From: Amycolatopsis pretoriensis
GTDB taxonomy: Bacteria > Actinomycetota > Actinomycetes > Mycobacteriales > Pseudonocardiaceae
Length of the DNA stretch: 64,000 nucleotides
Assembly: GCF_900107925.1 (NCBI RefSeq)
Contig: NZ_FNUJ01000001.1
Location: 620,001-684,000, forward strand
Direction: 5' to 3'
The position numbers and the translations under genes are program-made. This document shows, piece after piece, positions 1-9,029 of this stretch (its first letter is position 1; the number at the start of each line of letters is the position of its first letter). Under the pieces are notes generated by a model, which did no database searches, was not told where the DNA came from, and saw only the letters and a list, made by a program, of their open reading frames with translations.

Positions 1-176
1 AGCTGCAGCTGGGGCAGCGGCTGGACAACCAGTTCCGCTGGAACGGCTCGTTCGACGAGGTCCGCTTCTACCGCCGGGCCTTGACGACGTCGGAACTCGA
101 CGCGATCCGCGTGCGGAACGCGCCGGCCCCGGCCGGCCAGGTCCTGCGGCTCCCGTTCGACCGCCTCCACGGCTGA
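1..176 (+). CDS. C-terminal end of a LamG/concanavalin-A-like protein (5' end outside window)
   Basis: The frame read from base 3 runs into a TGA at 174-176 and encodes about 57 residues. It contains FDEVRFYRRALTTSELDAI, the closing strand and helix typical of LamG/concanavalin A-like jelly-roll domains, which often bind carbohydrate in secreted actinobacterial enzymes. The start and any catalytic domain lie upstream of the window. A GH5 enzyme begins eight bases after the stop, so the two may form a polysaccharide-utilisation pair. The fold is fairly clear from the motif; the substrate cannot be judged. Confidence 0.75.
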   Translation, partial: LQLGQRLDNQFRWNGSFDEVRFYRRALTTSELDAIRVRNAPAPAGQVLRLPFDRLHG

Positions 177-183
177 CCTCCTT

Positions 184-2070
184 ATGGCCCTTATCCGGCG
201 GGCTCGGAATTGGTTCACTTCCTCCGTGAGGATCTTGGGTGCGCTGCTCACCGTCCTGCTCGTCGCCACCGGCCTGGCGGTCCCCGTGACCGTCGCCGCG
301 GCGGATCCGCCCTCCTGGACCGGGCCGCTCAGCACCCGCGGCCGGTACATCGTCGACGCGCACGGTGACCGCTTCAAGCTGAAGGCCGCCAACTGGCACG
401 GCGCGAGCGGCACGTGGACCGGCTCCGGTGACGTGAACGACCCGGCGAACCACCACGCCGGCGAGATCGCCTACCAGACGCCGCTCGGGCTGGACCGCGC
501 GTCGATCGACACGGTCATCGACGGGCTCGCCCAGCTCGGCCTGAACAGCGTCCGGCTGCAGTTCTCCAACGCGATGCTGCACGACACCCGGCCGGTGCCG
601 GACCTGCCCGCCAACCCGGACCTGCACGGCCTGACCCCGCTGCAGGTCTACGACCGCGTCGTCGACCGGCTGACCGCGCGCGGGTTCGCCGTCATCCTCA
701 ACAACCACACCACGACCTCGCGCTGGTGCTGCGGGCTCGACGGCAACGAGCGCTGGAACACCGCGCAGACCGAACAGCAGTGGCAGGACGACTGGCTGTT
801 CATGGCCCGCCGCTACGCCGCGAACAAGCGCGTCGTCGGCGCCGACCTGTACAACGAAGTCCGCCGGAACGCGTTCGACGACCCCAACTGGGGCTGGGGC
901 AACGGCACCGACTGGCAGCGCGCGAGCCAGCAGGTCGCCGACCGCATCCTCACGGAGGCGAACCGCGACCTGCTCATCTTCGTCGAGGGCATCAACTGGA
1001 CCGGGCTGCCGATCGACGGCTTCGCGCACGGACGCCCGACGCTCGAACCCGCCCGGACGCTGTCGCACACGCTCGTGGACTCGGGCAAGCTCGTCTATTC
1101 GGCGCACTTCTACGGCTACACCGGGCCGAACCACTCGGGCGCGACCGGCATCGGCGAGACGCACGACCCGCGTTACCGCGACCTCTCACCCCAGGAACTG
1201 CGGGACACCCTGTACCGGCAGGCGTTCTTCGTCTCGGCCGACACCGGCAAGCACTACACCGCGCCGCTGTGGATCAGCGAGTTCGGCGAAGGCCGCAACA
1301 CCACCGACCCGGCGTCGCGCGCGTTCTTCGAGAACTTCGTGAACCACCTCGCCGAGACCGACACCGACTTCGCCTACTGGCCCGCGGTCGGCTTCCAGAC
1401 GGGCGGCTCCGGCGACGGCTGGGCGCTGCTCGAATACGACTCCGCGGGCCGCCGCATCGACGTCCTCGACGGCACGGACTGGCGCGGCCCGGCGTGGCAG
1501 CGGCTGATCTCCGCGCCGTCCCGCACCGGGCAGATCCCGGACGGCGTGGTGCACTGGTCGATGCTGAACCTCGACTACGGCGACTTCCAGGAGTCACGCC
1601 AGGTCCGGGCGCTGCCGGACTGGAACTCCGGCGCCCGCAAGGGCGTCTGCCCGGACGGCCAGCGGCTCGCCGGCCTGGCCCACACCGGCAACCGCGGCCT
1701 GTGCACCGGGACGCTCGCCGCCCCGGCCGGGTACGTCGTGGTCCGCGACGAGACCTACGTCGACACCGACTGGGCGTCCGGGTACACGAAGACGCAGTGC
1801 CCGCCCGACCACGCGGTCGTCGGGTACAGCGTGCAGGGCGCGGCCTTCTCCGCCGTGCTGTGCGGCCGGTCCGCGACGCCGCTGGGCCGCACCGGCCGCA
1901 CGGTGTGGTTCGACCGCGGCGACAACCGGCCGTCCGGCGACCCCGGCGGCGACTTCGCGTCGGGGAACTACAAGGGCCAGTGCGCGCCGGGGGAGTACGT
2001 CGCCGGCGTCGCCTACACCGGCCGGATCGGGTCGAACCGGACGCCGGACGCGCTGCTCTGCCGGTCCTAG
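184..2070 (+). CDS. Secreted glycoside hydrolase family 5 (cellulase-like)
   Basis: The 628-residue protein starts with a signal peptide (basic start, hydrophobic stretch to about residue 40, AAA-like cleavage site). The catalytic region (about 45-460) has the GH5 landmarks: an acid/base Glu in LYNEVRR (about residue 225), HFYGYTG, and a nucleophile Glu in WISEFGEG (about 366). The last 150 residues form a Cys-containing region with repeated CPDG/CPPD/CAPG motifs, which I do not assign to a named module. GH5 enzymes cleave beta-glucans or mannans outside the cell; cellulose is the likely but unproven substrate. No strong ribosome site precedes the ATG at 184. The stop is four bases from that of the convergent CBM2 kinase. 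Confidence 0.85.
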   Translation: MALIRRARNWFTSSVRILGALLTVLLVATGLAVPVTVAAADPPSWTGPLSTRGRYIVDAHGDRFKLKAANWHGASGTWTGSGDVNDPANHHAGEIAYQTPLGLDRASIDTVIDGLAQLGLNSVRLQFSNAMLHDTRPVPDLPANPDLHGLTPLQVYDRVVDRLTARGFAVILNNHTTTSRWCCGLDGNERWNTAQTEQQWQDDWLFMARRYAANKRVVGADLYNEVRRNAFDDPNWGWGNGTDWQRASQQVADRILTEANRDLLIFVEGINWTGLPIDGFAHGRPTLEPARTLSHTLVDSGKLVYSAHFYGYTGPNHSGATGIGETHDPRYRDLSPQELRDTLYRQAFFVSADTGKHYTAPLWISEFGEGRNTTDPASRAFFENFVNHLAETDTDFAYWPAVGFQTGGSGDGWALLEYDSAGRRIDVLDGTDWRGPAWQRLISAPSRTGQIPDGVVHWSMLNLDYGDFQESRQVRALPDWNSGARKGVCPDGQRLAGLAHTGNRGLCTGTLAAPAGYVVVRDETYVDTDWASGYTKTQCPPDHAVVGYSVQGAAFSAVLCGRSATPLGRTGRTVWFDRGDNRPSGDPGGDFASGNYKGQCAPGEYVAGVAYTGRIGSNRTPDALLCRS

Positions 2071-2074
2071 AGTC

Positions 2075-3433
2075 CTAGACCGTCCGGCAGGTCAGCTCCG
2101 GGCGGCTCGTGGCGTTGCCGCTGCCGGTGAGGGCGATGAAGCCGAACGTCGTCGCGCCGCCCGCGTCGAGTTTCGCGTTCCAGGCCGCGTTGTCGACCGT
2201 GACGGTGGTGCCCTCGACGGTGAAGTTGCCGTTCCACAGGCCGGTGATGTGGTGGCCACCGGGCAGGGACCAGCGGACGCTCCAGCCGGACAGGCCGCCG
2301 GTGCGGTCGTTGCGCACCGTCACCTCGACCTGGTAGCCGCCGGGCCAGGAGTTCGTCACCTGGTAGTTGGCGGCGCAGCCCAGGTCCGGCGGCGGACTGC
2401 TGCTGGTGGTGGTCGTCGGTGGCGGGGTCGCCGAGGTCGTCGCCGGGGCGGCGATCGGCGTCGCGTCCGGGACGAGCGCCGTCCCGATCAGCACGCCGGC
2501 GGCCAGCAGGACGGCTCCGCCCGCGGCGGCCAGTACGACCCGGCGGCGAGGACGGCGGACGCGCAGCAGCCGGGTCTCGGTGCGGGGCCGCGGGCGCGGT
2601 GGCGGTAGCGGGCGGCCGTCGGTGACGGCTTGGAACAGCTCCTGGACCTCCGCCATCGCCGGGCGCTGAGCGGGGTCGCGCCGCAAGAGCCGGCCGAGGA
2701 CCTCGGCGAGCGGGCCGCTGTGCCGCGGCGGGGTCGGCTCTTCGCGGGCGACGCGGAGCAGGAGGACGATCGGGTTGTCGTCGTTGCCGAACGGCGGCCG
2801 GCCTTCGAGGGCGCGGTAGAGCGTCGCGCCGAGGGAGAACACGTCGGCCGGGAAGCCGGCTTCGCCGCCGCCGGCGACTTCGGGGGACAGGTAGGCGGGG
2901 GTGCCCGCGATGAAGCCGCCGCCGGTCACGGTGCCTTCGCCGGTGGCGCGGGAGATGCCGAAGTCGGCGATCTTGGCGACGTCGCCGTCGGCGAGCAGGA
3001 CGTTGGCGGGCGTGACGTCCCGGTGCACGATGCCTTCGGCGTGCGCGGCGGCCAGCGCGGAGGAGACCTGCACACCGATCCGCGCGACCTCGTCGGCGGG
3101 CAGGCGGTCGCGGTCGAGCAGGACGTCGGCGAGGCTGCGCGAGGGCAGGTACTCCATGACGAGGTAGGGCTCGCCGCCGTCCTCGACGACGTCGTGCACG
3201 GTGACGGCGTGCGGGTGCCGCAGCCGCGCGGTCAGCCGGGCCTCGCGGAGGGCGCGCTGGGCGGCCTGCTCCCCGGCGGCCTGCCCGATGGCGGGGTCGT
3301 AGCCGAGCTGCTTGACGGCGACGACGCGGTCGAGCCGCTCGTCCCGCGCCCGCCAGACGACGCCCATCGCGCCCTGGCCGACCCGCGCCGCAAGGCGGTA
3401 CCGCCCGGCGATCAGCTGTCCTTCGTCGGTCAC
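2075..3433 (-). CDS. Membrane Ser/Thr protein kinase with extracellular CBM2 cellulose-binding domain
   Basis: About 452 residues. The N-terminal kinase domain (about 10-270) has the glycine loop GQGAMG, the VAVK lysine (about 41), HRDVTPANVLL and DFGIS, so it should be active and cytoplasmic. A basic, proline-rich linker leads to one transmembrane helix (VVLAAAGGAVLLAAGVLIG), a Thr/Pro-rich stalk and a C-terminal domain of about 100 residues. This domain matches CBM2: bracketing cysteines, and Trp in NSWPGG, GLWNGN and NAAWNA where CBM2 places its cellulose-stacking tryptophans. The GTG at 3433 is preferred over the ATG at 3463 because GGGAGG lies five bases before it. Together with the neighbouring GH5 gene this suggests sensing of cellulose or cell-wall glycan. 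Confidence 0.87.
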   Translation of the reverse strand: MTDEGQLIAGRYRLAARVGQGAMGVVWRARDERLDRVVAVKQLGYDPAIGQAAGEQAAQRALREARLTARLRHPHAVTVHDVVEDGGEPYLVMEYLPSRSLADVLLDRDRLPADEVARIGVQVSSALAAAHAEGIVHRDVTPANVLLADGDVAKIADFGISRATGEGTVTGGGFIAGTPAYLSPEVAGGGEAGFPADVFSLGATLYRALEGRPPFGNDDNPIVLLLRVAREEPTPPRHSGPLAEVLGRLLRRDPAQRPAMAEVQELFQAVTDGRPLPPPRPRPRTETRLLRVRRPRRRVVLAAAGGAVLLAAGVLIGTALVPDATPIAAPATTSATPPPTTTTSSSPPPDLGCAANYQVTNSWPGGYQVEVTVRNDRTGGLSGWSVRWSLPGGHHITGLWNGNFTVEGTTVTVDNAAWNAKLDAGGATTFGFIALTGSGNATSRPELTCRTV

Positions 3434-3548
3434 GACGACCTCCCGGCCTTCCCCGGAACACACGGATGCGGGGAACGATCGGTTCGAGCTTAGCGACGGG
3501 CGGCCCGCCCCGCCGACGGGCGCGGCCTGCCGGGGGCAGGCCGCGCCG

Positions 3549-4010
3549 TCACGCGGTCAGGGCGTGCAGCTGGTCCCACGTCGGGACGTACGGCGTGAAC
3601 CGCAGCTTCATCCCCGCCTCGGCCGGCAGCTTGTCCGCCTTGCGCGCGTTGCAGCTGCGGGACGCCCCGCCGCACGCCGCCACCGTGTTCAGCCACGACG
3701 TCCGCTCGCCGCCGCGGCTCAGCGGCGTCACGTGGTCGATCGTCGTCGCGCGGCCGCCGCAGTACGCGCAGCGGTGGCCGTCGCGCGTCAGCACGCCTCT
3801 GCGGGACCAGCGGGGCGGCTGCGTATATCGCCACTTCATCACGACGTACCGCAGCAACCGCACGATCTTCGGGCGCGGGAACAGCCCGTAGGCGAGACCG
3901 TCCTCGGCCTCGTGGATCTCGGCGACGTGCCGCACCAGCATCCGGATGGCGTGCGGCACCGAAACCGTCTGCAGCGGCTCGTAGCCGGCGTTCAAGACGA
4001 GCACCTTCAC
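3549..4010 (-). CDS. HNH endonuclease family protein
   Basis: The 153-residue protein begins MKVLVLNAGYEPLQTVSV, as in the short HNH proteins widespread in actinobacteria. It carries the HNH core: CAYCGG, TTIDHVTPLSRGG (histidine pair) and the later cysteine with NARK. The distal zinc-ligand pair reads ACGGASRSC, longer than the CxxC spacing I expect in this family. The family probably nicks or cuts DNA, but the role of this subgroup is not established. The start is GTG at 4010. Its ribosome site (GAGGTG) lies inside the arm of a large hairpin at 4012-4062, so translation may be affected by that structure. Confidence 0.8.
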   Translation of the reverse strand: MKVLVLNAGYEPLQTVSVPHAIRMLVRHVAEIHEAEDGLAYGLFPRPKIVRLLRYVVMKWRYTQPPRWSRRGVLTRDGHRCAYCGGRATTIDHVTPLSRGGERTSWLNTVAACGGASRSCNARKADKLPAEAGMKLRFTPYVPTWDQLHALTA

Positions 4011-4011
4011 A

Positions 4012-4062
4012 ACGCACCTCTTTCCTCTCGGCGAAATCGTCGCCGAGGGGAAAGAGGTGCGT
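4012..4062. terminator. Long hairpin (23-base arms), probable terminator overlapping an RBS
   Basis: Bases 4012-4034 and 4040-4062 are complementary with one mismatch (a G-T pair in RNA) around a five-base loop. The hairpin follows the minus-strand esterase gene, whose stop is at 4073-4075, which fits a terminator. It also contains the Shine-Dalgarno bases of the HNH gene starting at 4010, so it could restrain translation of a read-through message. Confidence 0.75.
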
Positions 4063-4072
4063 CAATCGTGTT

Positions 4073-5014
4073 TCAGTGCAGCGGATGCGCGCGGAAGAAC
4101 CGCCAGATGACCGGCGTGGCGTCGATGACCGTCGGCGTCGCCGAGTCGTTGTTCGGCTTCGTGCTCGGCCAGACGTGCCCGGCGCCCTCGACGCGGTAGT
4201 GCTCGAGCGTGCCGCGGCGGTCGCAGCCGAGCCACTTCTGCGCGACGACACCGGAAACCGGCGTCCAGGACACGGGCTTGGGGAAGCAACCGTCCCTTGT
4301 GGACCACGCCGCGAGCCAGTCCGGGATCGCCGGGAGACCCTTGGCCGGGTTGCCGGTGTACGGGATCGTCGTGTCGGCCGTGCCGTGGAAGTCGAGGATC
4401 GGCGCCGGGCGGCTCGGGTCGCACGCGCCGCCCTGCGGGTAGAACGCGCCCGACACCGGCGCGAACGCCGCGATCCGGCCGGGCAGCCGGCAGGCCAGCA
4501 CGCCGACGAACCCGCCGCCGTTGGACTTCCCCGCGGCGAAGATCCGGTCGTTGTCGACGCAGAGCGTGCGCTGCAGCGAGTTCAGCAGGTCGCTGGTGAA
4601 CAGGACGTCGTCCGCGGCGGCGGAGTAGGGCGCGCCGGTCCAGGCCGTCTCGCCGTCGGTGCCGACCAGGCCCTGCGGGTACACCGAGATCGCGTCGAGT
4701 GCCGAGAAGCCCGTCAGCTCCTCCTGGTACTGCGACGTGCGCTTGTGCCCGTGGAACGACAGCACCAGCGGGTACGCCCGGCGCGGGTTGTAGTGCGCCG
4801 GCAGGTGGACCGTGTACTCGCGGTCGAGGCCGCCGGAGACGACGTGCTGTGTCGTCGTCACCCCGGCCGGGACCGGCGCCGCGCGCCCGCAGCCGGTGGT
4901 GCGGACGGGGTGGTCGGCGACCCCCGCCGCGGCGGCGGCGGGAGCGGCGAAAGCGGTGGTCAGGGCAGCGGTCGCGGCGAACGCGGCGGCCCACCGGGGA
5001 AGGCGTCCGGGCAC
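4073..5014 (-). CDS. Secreted PHB depolymerase / feruloyl-esterase-like alpha/beta hydrolase
   Basis: The 313-residue protein has a signal peptide (about 1-32, ending AAAAA) and an alpha/beta-hydrolase domain of the LpqC/esterase-PHB type. Visible features are LVLSFHGH for the oxyanion region, the nucleophile elbow GKSNGG (Ser in GxSxG), a DFHGTADTTIPY segment expected to carry the acid, and GAGHVWP with the catalytic His. Relatives cleave polyhydroxybutyrate or feruloyl/acetyl esters on plant polymers, which suits the glycoside hydrolases on both sides. The GTG at 5014 is chosen because AAGGAGG lies five bases upstream. The same frame stays open far upstream, opposite htpG, but that part is antisense and not coding. 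Confidence 0.82.
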   Translation of the reverse strand: MPGRLPRWAAAFAATAALTTAFAAPAAAAAGVADHPVRTTGCGRAAPVPAGVTTTQHVVSGGLDREYTVHLPAHYNPRRAYPLVLSFHGHKRTSQYQEELTGFSALDAISVYPQGLVGTDGETAWTGAPYSAAADDVLFTSDLLNSLQRTLCVDNDRIFAAGKSNGGGFVGVLACRLPGRIAAFAPVSGAFYPQGGACDPSRPAPILDFHGTADTTIPYTGNPAKGLPAIPDWLAAWSTRDGCFPKPVSWTPVSGVVAQKWLGCDRRGTLEHYRVEGAGHVWPSTKPNNDSATPTVIDATPVIWRFFRAHPLH

Positions 5015-5167
5015 TCGATCCTCCTTGATCGGCAGCGGGGCGTGGTCAGCATCACCCCGGCAGCCGGGGGAGTCTGCATTGCGTTCATAAAGTGCGCGGC
5101 CGGGACTGTCGGACCCCCTCGGTAGGATCGACCCAACCAAGGCCGCCGCACCCGGAAAGGACCGGAA

Positions 5168-7063
5168 GTGACCACGCCGATCGAGACGCTGGAGTTCCAG
5201 TCGGAAGCGCGTCAGCTGCTGCAGCTGATGATCCATTCGATCTACTCGAACAAGGACACCTTCCTGCGCGAGCTCGTGTCCAACGCCTCCGACGCACTCG
5301 ACAAGCTGCGCCTGGAGTCCTACCGCGACAAGGACCTCGGCGCGGACACCTCCGACCTGCACATCACGCTGGAGGCGGACGCGGCCGGGCGGACCCTGAC
5401 CGTCCGGGACAACGGCATCGGCATGACGCGTGACGAGGTGGTGGCGCTCATCGGCACCATCGCCAAGTCCGGCACCGCCGACTTCCTGACCAAGCTGAAG
5501 GAGGCGAAGGACGCGGCGGCGTCGCAGGACCTCATCGGCCAGTTCGGCGTCGGGTTCTACGCGAGCTTCATGGTCGCGGACAAGGTCACGCTCGTGACGC
5601 GCAAGGCCGGCACCGGCGAAGGCGTGCGCTGGGAGTCGAGCGGCGAAGGCACGTACACGATCGAGCCGGTCGAGGACGCGCCGCAGGGCACCGCGGTGAC
5701 CCTGCACCTCAAGCCCGAGGACGCCGAGGACCACCTCTACGACTACACGTCCCCGGCCAAGATCCGGGAGATCGTCAAGAAGTACTCCGACTTCATCACC
5801 TGGCCCATCCGCATGCAGGGCGAGGGCGAAGACGCCGAGGTCGAGACCGTCAACTCGATGAAGGCGCTGTGGGCGCGTTCGTCGAGCGAGGTCACCGAGG
5901 ACGAGTACCACGAGTTCTACAAGCACGTCAGCCACGACTGGCAGGACCCGCTCGAGACGATCCGGCTGCAGGCCGAGGGCACGTTCGAGTACCAGGCGCT
6001 GCTGTTCCTGCCGTCGCACGCGCCGATGGACCTGTTCCTGCGCGAGCGCAAGCGCGGCGTGCAGCTGTACGTGAAGCGCGTCTTCATCATGGACGACTGC
6101 GAGTCGCTGGTGCCGGAGTACCTGCGGTTCGTCAAGGGCGTCGTCGACGCGCAGGACCTCTCGCTCAACGTGTCGCGGGAGATCCTGCAGCAGGACCGGC
6201 AGATCCAGCTGATCCGCCGCCGCCTGGTGAAGAAGGTCCTCTCGACGGTCAAGACGATGATGACCGCCGACGCCGAGAAGTACGCGACGTTCTGGCGCGA
6301 GTTCGGCCGCGCGGTCAAGGAGGGCCTGCTCGACGACTTCGAGAACCGCGAAGCCATCCTCGAGATCTCGTCGTTCGCCTCGACGCACGACGCGGAGAAG
6401 CCGACTTCGCTGCGCGACTACGTCTCGCGGATGAAGGAGGGCCAGGAGCACATCTACTTCATGACCGGCGAGTCGCGCTCCGCGATCGAGAACTCGCCGC
6501 ACATGGAAGCGTTCCGGGCCAAGAGCTACGAGGTGCTGGTCCTGACCGACCCGATCGACGAGATGTGGGTCGACGGCGTCGGCGGGTTCGACGGCAAGCA
6601 GTTCCAGTCGATCGCCAAGGGCCAGGTCGACCTGGAGTCGGACGAGGACAAGAAGGCCACCGAAGTCGCGCGCGAGCAGCAGAAGAAGGACTTCGAGAGC
6701 CTGCTGACGTGGATGGGCACGGCGCTGGGCGAGGACGTCAAGGAGGTCCGGCTGTCGTCGCGGCTGACGACGTCGCCGGCGTGCATCGTCGGCGACACGC
6801 ACGACCTGACGCCGACGCTGGAGAAGATGTACCGCGCGATGGGGCAGGAACTGCCGCCGATCAAGCGGATCCTGGAGCTGAACCCGGAGCACGGGCTGGT
6901 GACGGGCCTGCGCGAGGCACACGCTTCCCGGCCGGAGGACGAAGGCCTGGCCGAGACGGCGGAGCTGCTCTACGGGATGGCGCTGCTCGCCGAGGGCGGC
7001 GAGCTGGCCGACCCGTCGCGGTTCATCAAGCTGCTGGCGGGCCGGCTGGAGAAGACCCTCTGA
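5168..7063 (+). CDS. htpG: Molecular chaperone HtpG (bacterial Hsp90)
   Basis: The 631-residue protein matches HtpG along its whole length. It starts [19 protein letters not shown], then has [12 protein letters not shown] and DNGIGMT (GHKL ATP site), [16 protein letters not shown] (lid), the middle-domain [10 protein letters not shown] with the conserved Arg, and a C-terminal dimerisation region. It is an ATP-driven cytosolic chaperone that helps proteins refold under heat and oxidative stress. The start is GTG at 5168 after GGAAAGGA. It is transcribed away from the esterase gene and ends facing the GH76 gene across a hairpin at 7070-7115. No stress-type promoter of the kind common later in the window was found upstream. 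Confidence 0.97.
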
Positions 7064-7069
7064 GCCGTG

Positions 7070-7115
7070 GTCGTGAGTGGTGATTCGGGTTGGAACCCGA
7101 ATTGCCACTCACGAC
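7070..7115. terminator. Bidirectional terminator between htpG and GH76
   Basis: Two 22-base arms (7070-7091 and 7094-7115) pair with two mismatches around a two-base loop. They fill the gap between the convergent htpG and GH76 stops. The outer arm GTCGTGAGTGG looks like one of several palindrome families in this window. Confidence 0.8.
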
Positions 7116-7126
7116 CGGCCGAGCTG

Positions 7127-8566
7127 TCAGGGGGCCGCGTTCATCAGGTCCAGCGCGCTCTGCTGCCGGGCCGCGTCCGCCTGGTCGAACGGCCCTGCCC
7201 ACAGCAGCCCGTACGCCTCCGCGCTGTTCCGGTCGTTCGCGTACGCCGAGTTCGCCTGGCGCTGCAGGTACCCCGTGTACGGGTGGTCCGAAAGTGCCGC
7301 GTTCAGCACCGCCAGATCCCGCGCGTACACGCCCTTGAACGTCGGCCCGTCCGCGCCGCCGCCTCCGGCCGACTCACCCGGGTCGCGCAGGATGCCGCCC
7401 GGGTTCAACGACCCGTTGGCCGTCGACGCGTTCGCCATCGCCCGCGCCTTCGTCAGCAGGCTCGCGTCGCCCGTCGCGCGGTTCAGCTCCGTCAGCGCCG
7501 CCAGCGGCACTCCCTGGTTGTACGACCACACCGCCTGGCCGTTGTTCGCGCACGTCGACGTCGTCAAGCCGTCGTTGACCAGGTTCGAGCCGTTGATCAT
7601 CCCGCTGCCGGCGAACCAGGTCCAGCCGGCCCGGGCGCGGGCCAGGTACGTCGTGTCGCCGCCGATGCGGTTGTGCAGCGCCGCGTTCAGCTGGATGTAC
7701 AGCGAATTCGGGATCGCGTTCTTGTAGGTGCGCGCCGTGCTCCACCAGACCCCGCCGCCGCAGACGCCGTCCCAGTACGCGTACATGTGGTCCGCGTCGG
7801 CGCGCGCGGTGTTCAGGTACTTGCTGTCGCCCGTCAGGTCGTACGCCTTCACCCACGCCAGGCCCCACCAGCCCGTGTCGTCGATGTAGTCGTTGCGGAA
7901 CTGGCCGCCCTGGGCGCCGAGGTTCTTCGTGTACGTCGTGTCGATCGCGTACCGGTAGCTGCCCATGCCGCTGATCCGGGCGTTGTCGATGATCGCGGTC
8001 AGGGCGTTCGCCGAGTTCCACCAGCCGGTCGTGTCGAACAGGCCGGTGCCCTGGTTGTACCGCTCCATCAACGCCGTCGCGGCCGCCGTGCGGCGGTCCC
8101 CCGCGTTCCACGTCGTGCGGGCCCAGCCGGTGCACGCGATCGTGCCCGAACCGGCGGGCTGCCCACACGCTCGCAGGAGTCCGACCCCGCGGTTGTTCCA
8201 GTCGTCGGCGTTGTACATCAGCGTCCGCCAGCCGGTGCTGCCCGACGGCGTCGCCGTGTCGCCCAGTTTGCTGCCCGAGGCCCACGTGCGCCCGGCGTCG
8301 AACGAGCGGTCCAGCCAGACGTGGTCGCCGGGCGCACCGCCGGTGATCGCCGCCCAGCCCATGTCGTCGCCGTCGTCGAGGTGCAGGGACAGCCGGCGGC
8401 CGCTGACGGTCGCCGAAGCGCCTTCGCGGTCGCCGGGGGAGAGGGCGGGATCCCGGGCGTCGCAGTACTTGTCGCAGATCGTCGCCAGTGGGGCGGCGGC
8501 GGGGGCGGGGGCCGGGGTGGGCGTGGCCGCGAGGACCACGGTCAGCAGGGGGACCAGGAAGCTCAT
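7127..8566 (-). CDS. Secreted glycoside hydrolase family 76 (alpha-1,6-mannanase-like)
   Basis: The 479-residue protein has a short signal peptide followed by an Ala/Pro stretch (about 1-28). The first 120 residues form a small beta-rich region with two Cys. From about 125 the sequence follows GH76: RYNQGTGLFDTTGWWNSANAL, then YIDDTGWWGLAWVKAYDLTG with the paired catalytic aspartates, and later KNAIPNSLYIQLNAAL and GQAVWSYNQG. GH76 enzymes are endo-alpha-1,6-mannanases acting on fungal mannan or related glycans outside the cell. A nutrient-scavenging role with the other secreted hydrolases is inferred. The start ATG at 8566 has a weak GAAGGTGA site. Confidence 0.85.
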   Translation of the reverse strand: MSFLVPLLTVVLAATPTPAPAPAAAPLATICDKYCDARDPALSPGDREGASATVSGRRLSLHLDDGDDMGWAAITGGAPGDHVWLDRSFDAGRTWASGSKLGDTATPSGSTGWRTLMYNADDWNNRGVGLLRACGQPAGSGTIACTGWARTTWNAGDRRTAAATALMERYNQGTGLFDTTGWWNSANALTAIIDNARISGMGSYRYAIDTTYTKNLGAQGGQFRNDYIDDTGWWGLAWVKAYDLTGDSKYLNTARADADHMYAYWDGVCGGGVWWSTARTYKNAIPNSLYIQLNAALHNRIGGDTTYLARARAGWTWFAGSGMINGSNLVNDGLTTSTCANNGQAVWSYNQGVPLAALTELNRATGDASLLTKARAMANASTANGSLNPGGILRDPGESAGGGGADGPTFKGVYARDLAVLNAALSDHPYTGYLQRQANSAYANDRNSAEAYGLLWAGPFDQADAARQQSALDLMNAAP

Positions 8567-8643
8567 CTGTCACCTTCCGCGCTGAAGGGCGATGCTTCCA
8601 TTTTCGGGAGCTAATAATATTGGTCCAGTCCTTACCCGGACAG

Positions 8644-8669
8644 GTTTCGGACAGGAATTCCCGCGGTAA
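8644..8669 (+). promoter_or_regulatory. SigB/SigF-like promoter for the DUF6221 gene
   Basis: GTTT (8644-8647), 16 bases, CGGTAA (8664-8669), then nine bases to the ATG at 8679. The -10 is a near-match to GGGTAA. The short distance predicts a leaderless transcript. Confidence 0.55.
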
Positions 8670-8678
8670 CCCCCGGCC

Positions 8679-8993
8679 ATGACGAATCTCGACGCGTTCG
8701 TGCTCGCCCGGCTCGCGGAGGACGAAGACCGCGTCCGCGACGGTGAACTGCCGCTGCTCGACGAGGCCGAACGGCGGGGCAGGCTGCGGATCATGTACGC
8801 CGACGACGGCGACGGCCTGATCCTCGCCGGCGGGCCGGTCGAAGCGATGGAGGACCGGCACCCGGTGCCGTTCGCCGAGAAGGCCGAGTTCCTGCGCCGC
8901 GAGATCCGGGACGTCCACGACGACGCGTCCGTGAAGCTGATCGCTTCCGTGTACGAGGCCCACCCCGACTGGCAGGACGGCTGGCGGCCCTGA
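8679..8993 (+). CDS. DUF6221 family protein
   Basis: A 104-residue acidic protein with the layout of DUF6221 proteins of Pseudonocardiaceae and Streptomyces: an opening LDAFVLARLAEDEDRVRDG, a variable middle and a closing SVYEAHPDWQDGWRP (family ending HPDYxxxWRP). There is no signal peptide or membrane segment. The function of the family is unknown. A stress-type promoter lies immediately upstream, and the stop is followed within a few bases by the next such promoter, so it is probably transcribed as a single gene. Confidence 0.75.
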   Translation: MTNLDAFVLARLAEDEDRVRDGELPLLDEAERRGRLRIMYADDGDGLILAGGPVEAMEDRHPVPFAEKAEFLRREIRDVHDDASVKLIASVYEAHPDWQDGWRP

Positions 8994-8995
8994 GG

Positions 8996-9021
8996 GTTTC
9001 GCGGCCCGGCGGAACGGGAAC
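8996..9021 (+). promoter_or_regulatory. SigB/SigF-like promoter for the erythromycin-esterase-family gene
   Basis: GTTT (8996-8999), 16 bases, GGGAAC (9016-9021), then eight bases to the ATG at 9030. It sits directly after the DUF6221 stop. Confidence 0.55.
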
Positions 9022-9029
9022 GTCCAAGC

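Noticed and set aside
5015..7108. Long open minus-strand frame that continues the esterase frame through htpG.
   Set aside because: It is antisense to a clear htpG gene. Such open frames are expected from high third-position GC, and the esterase has a good internal start at 5014.
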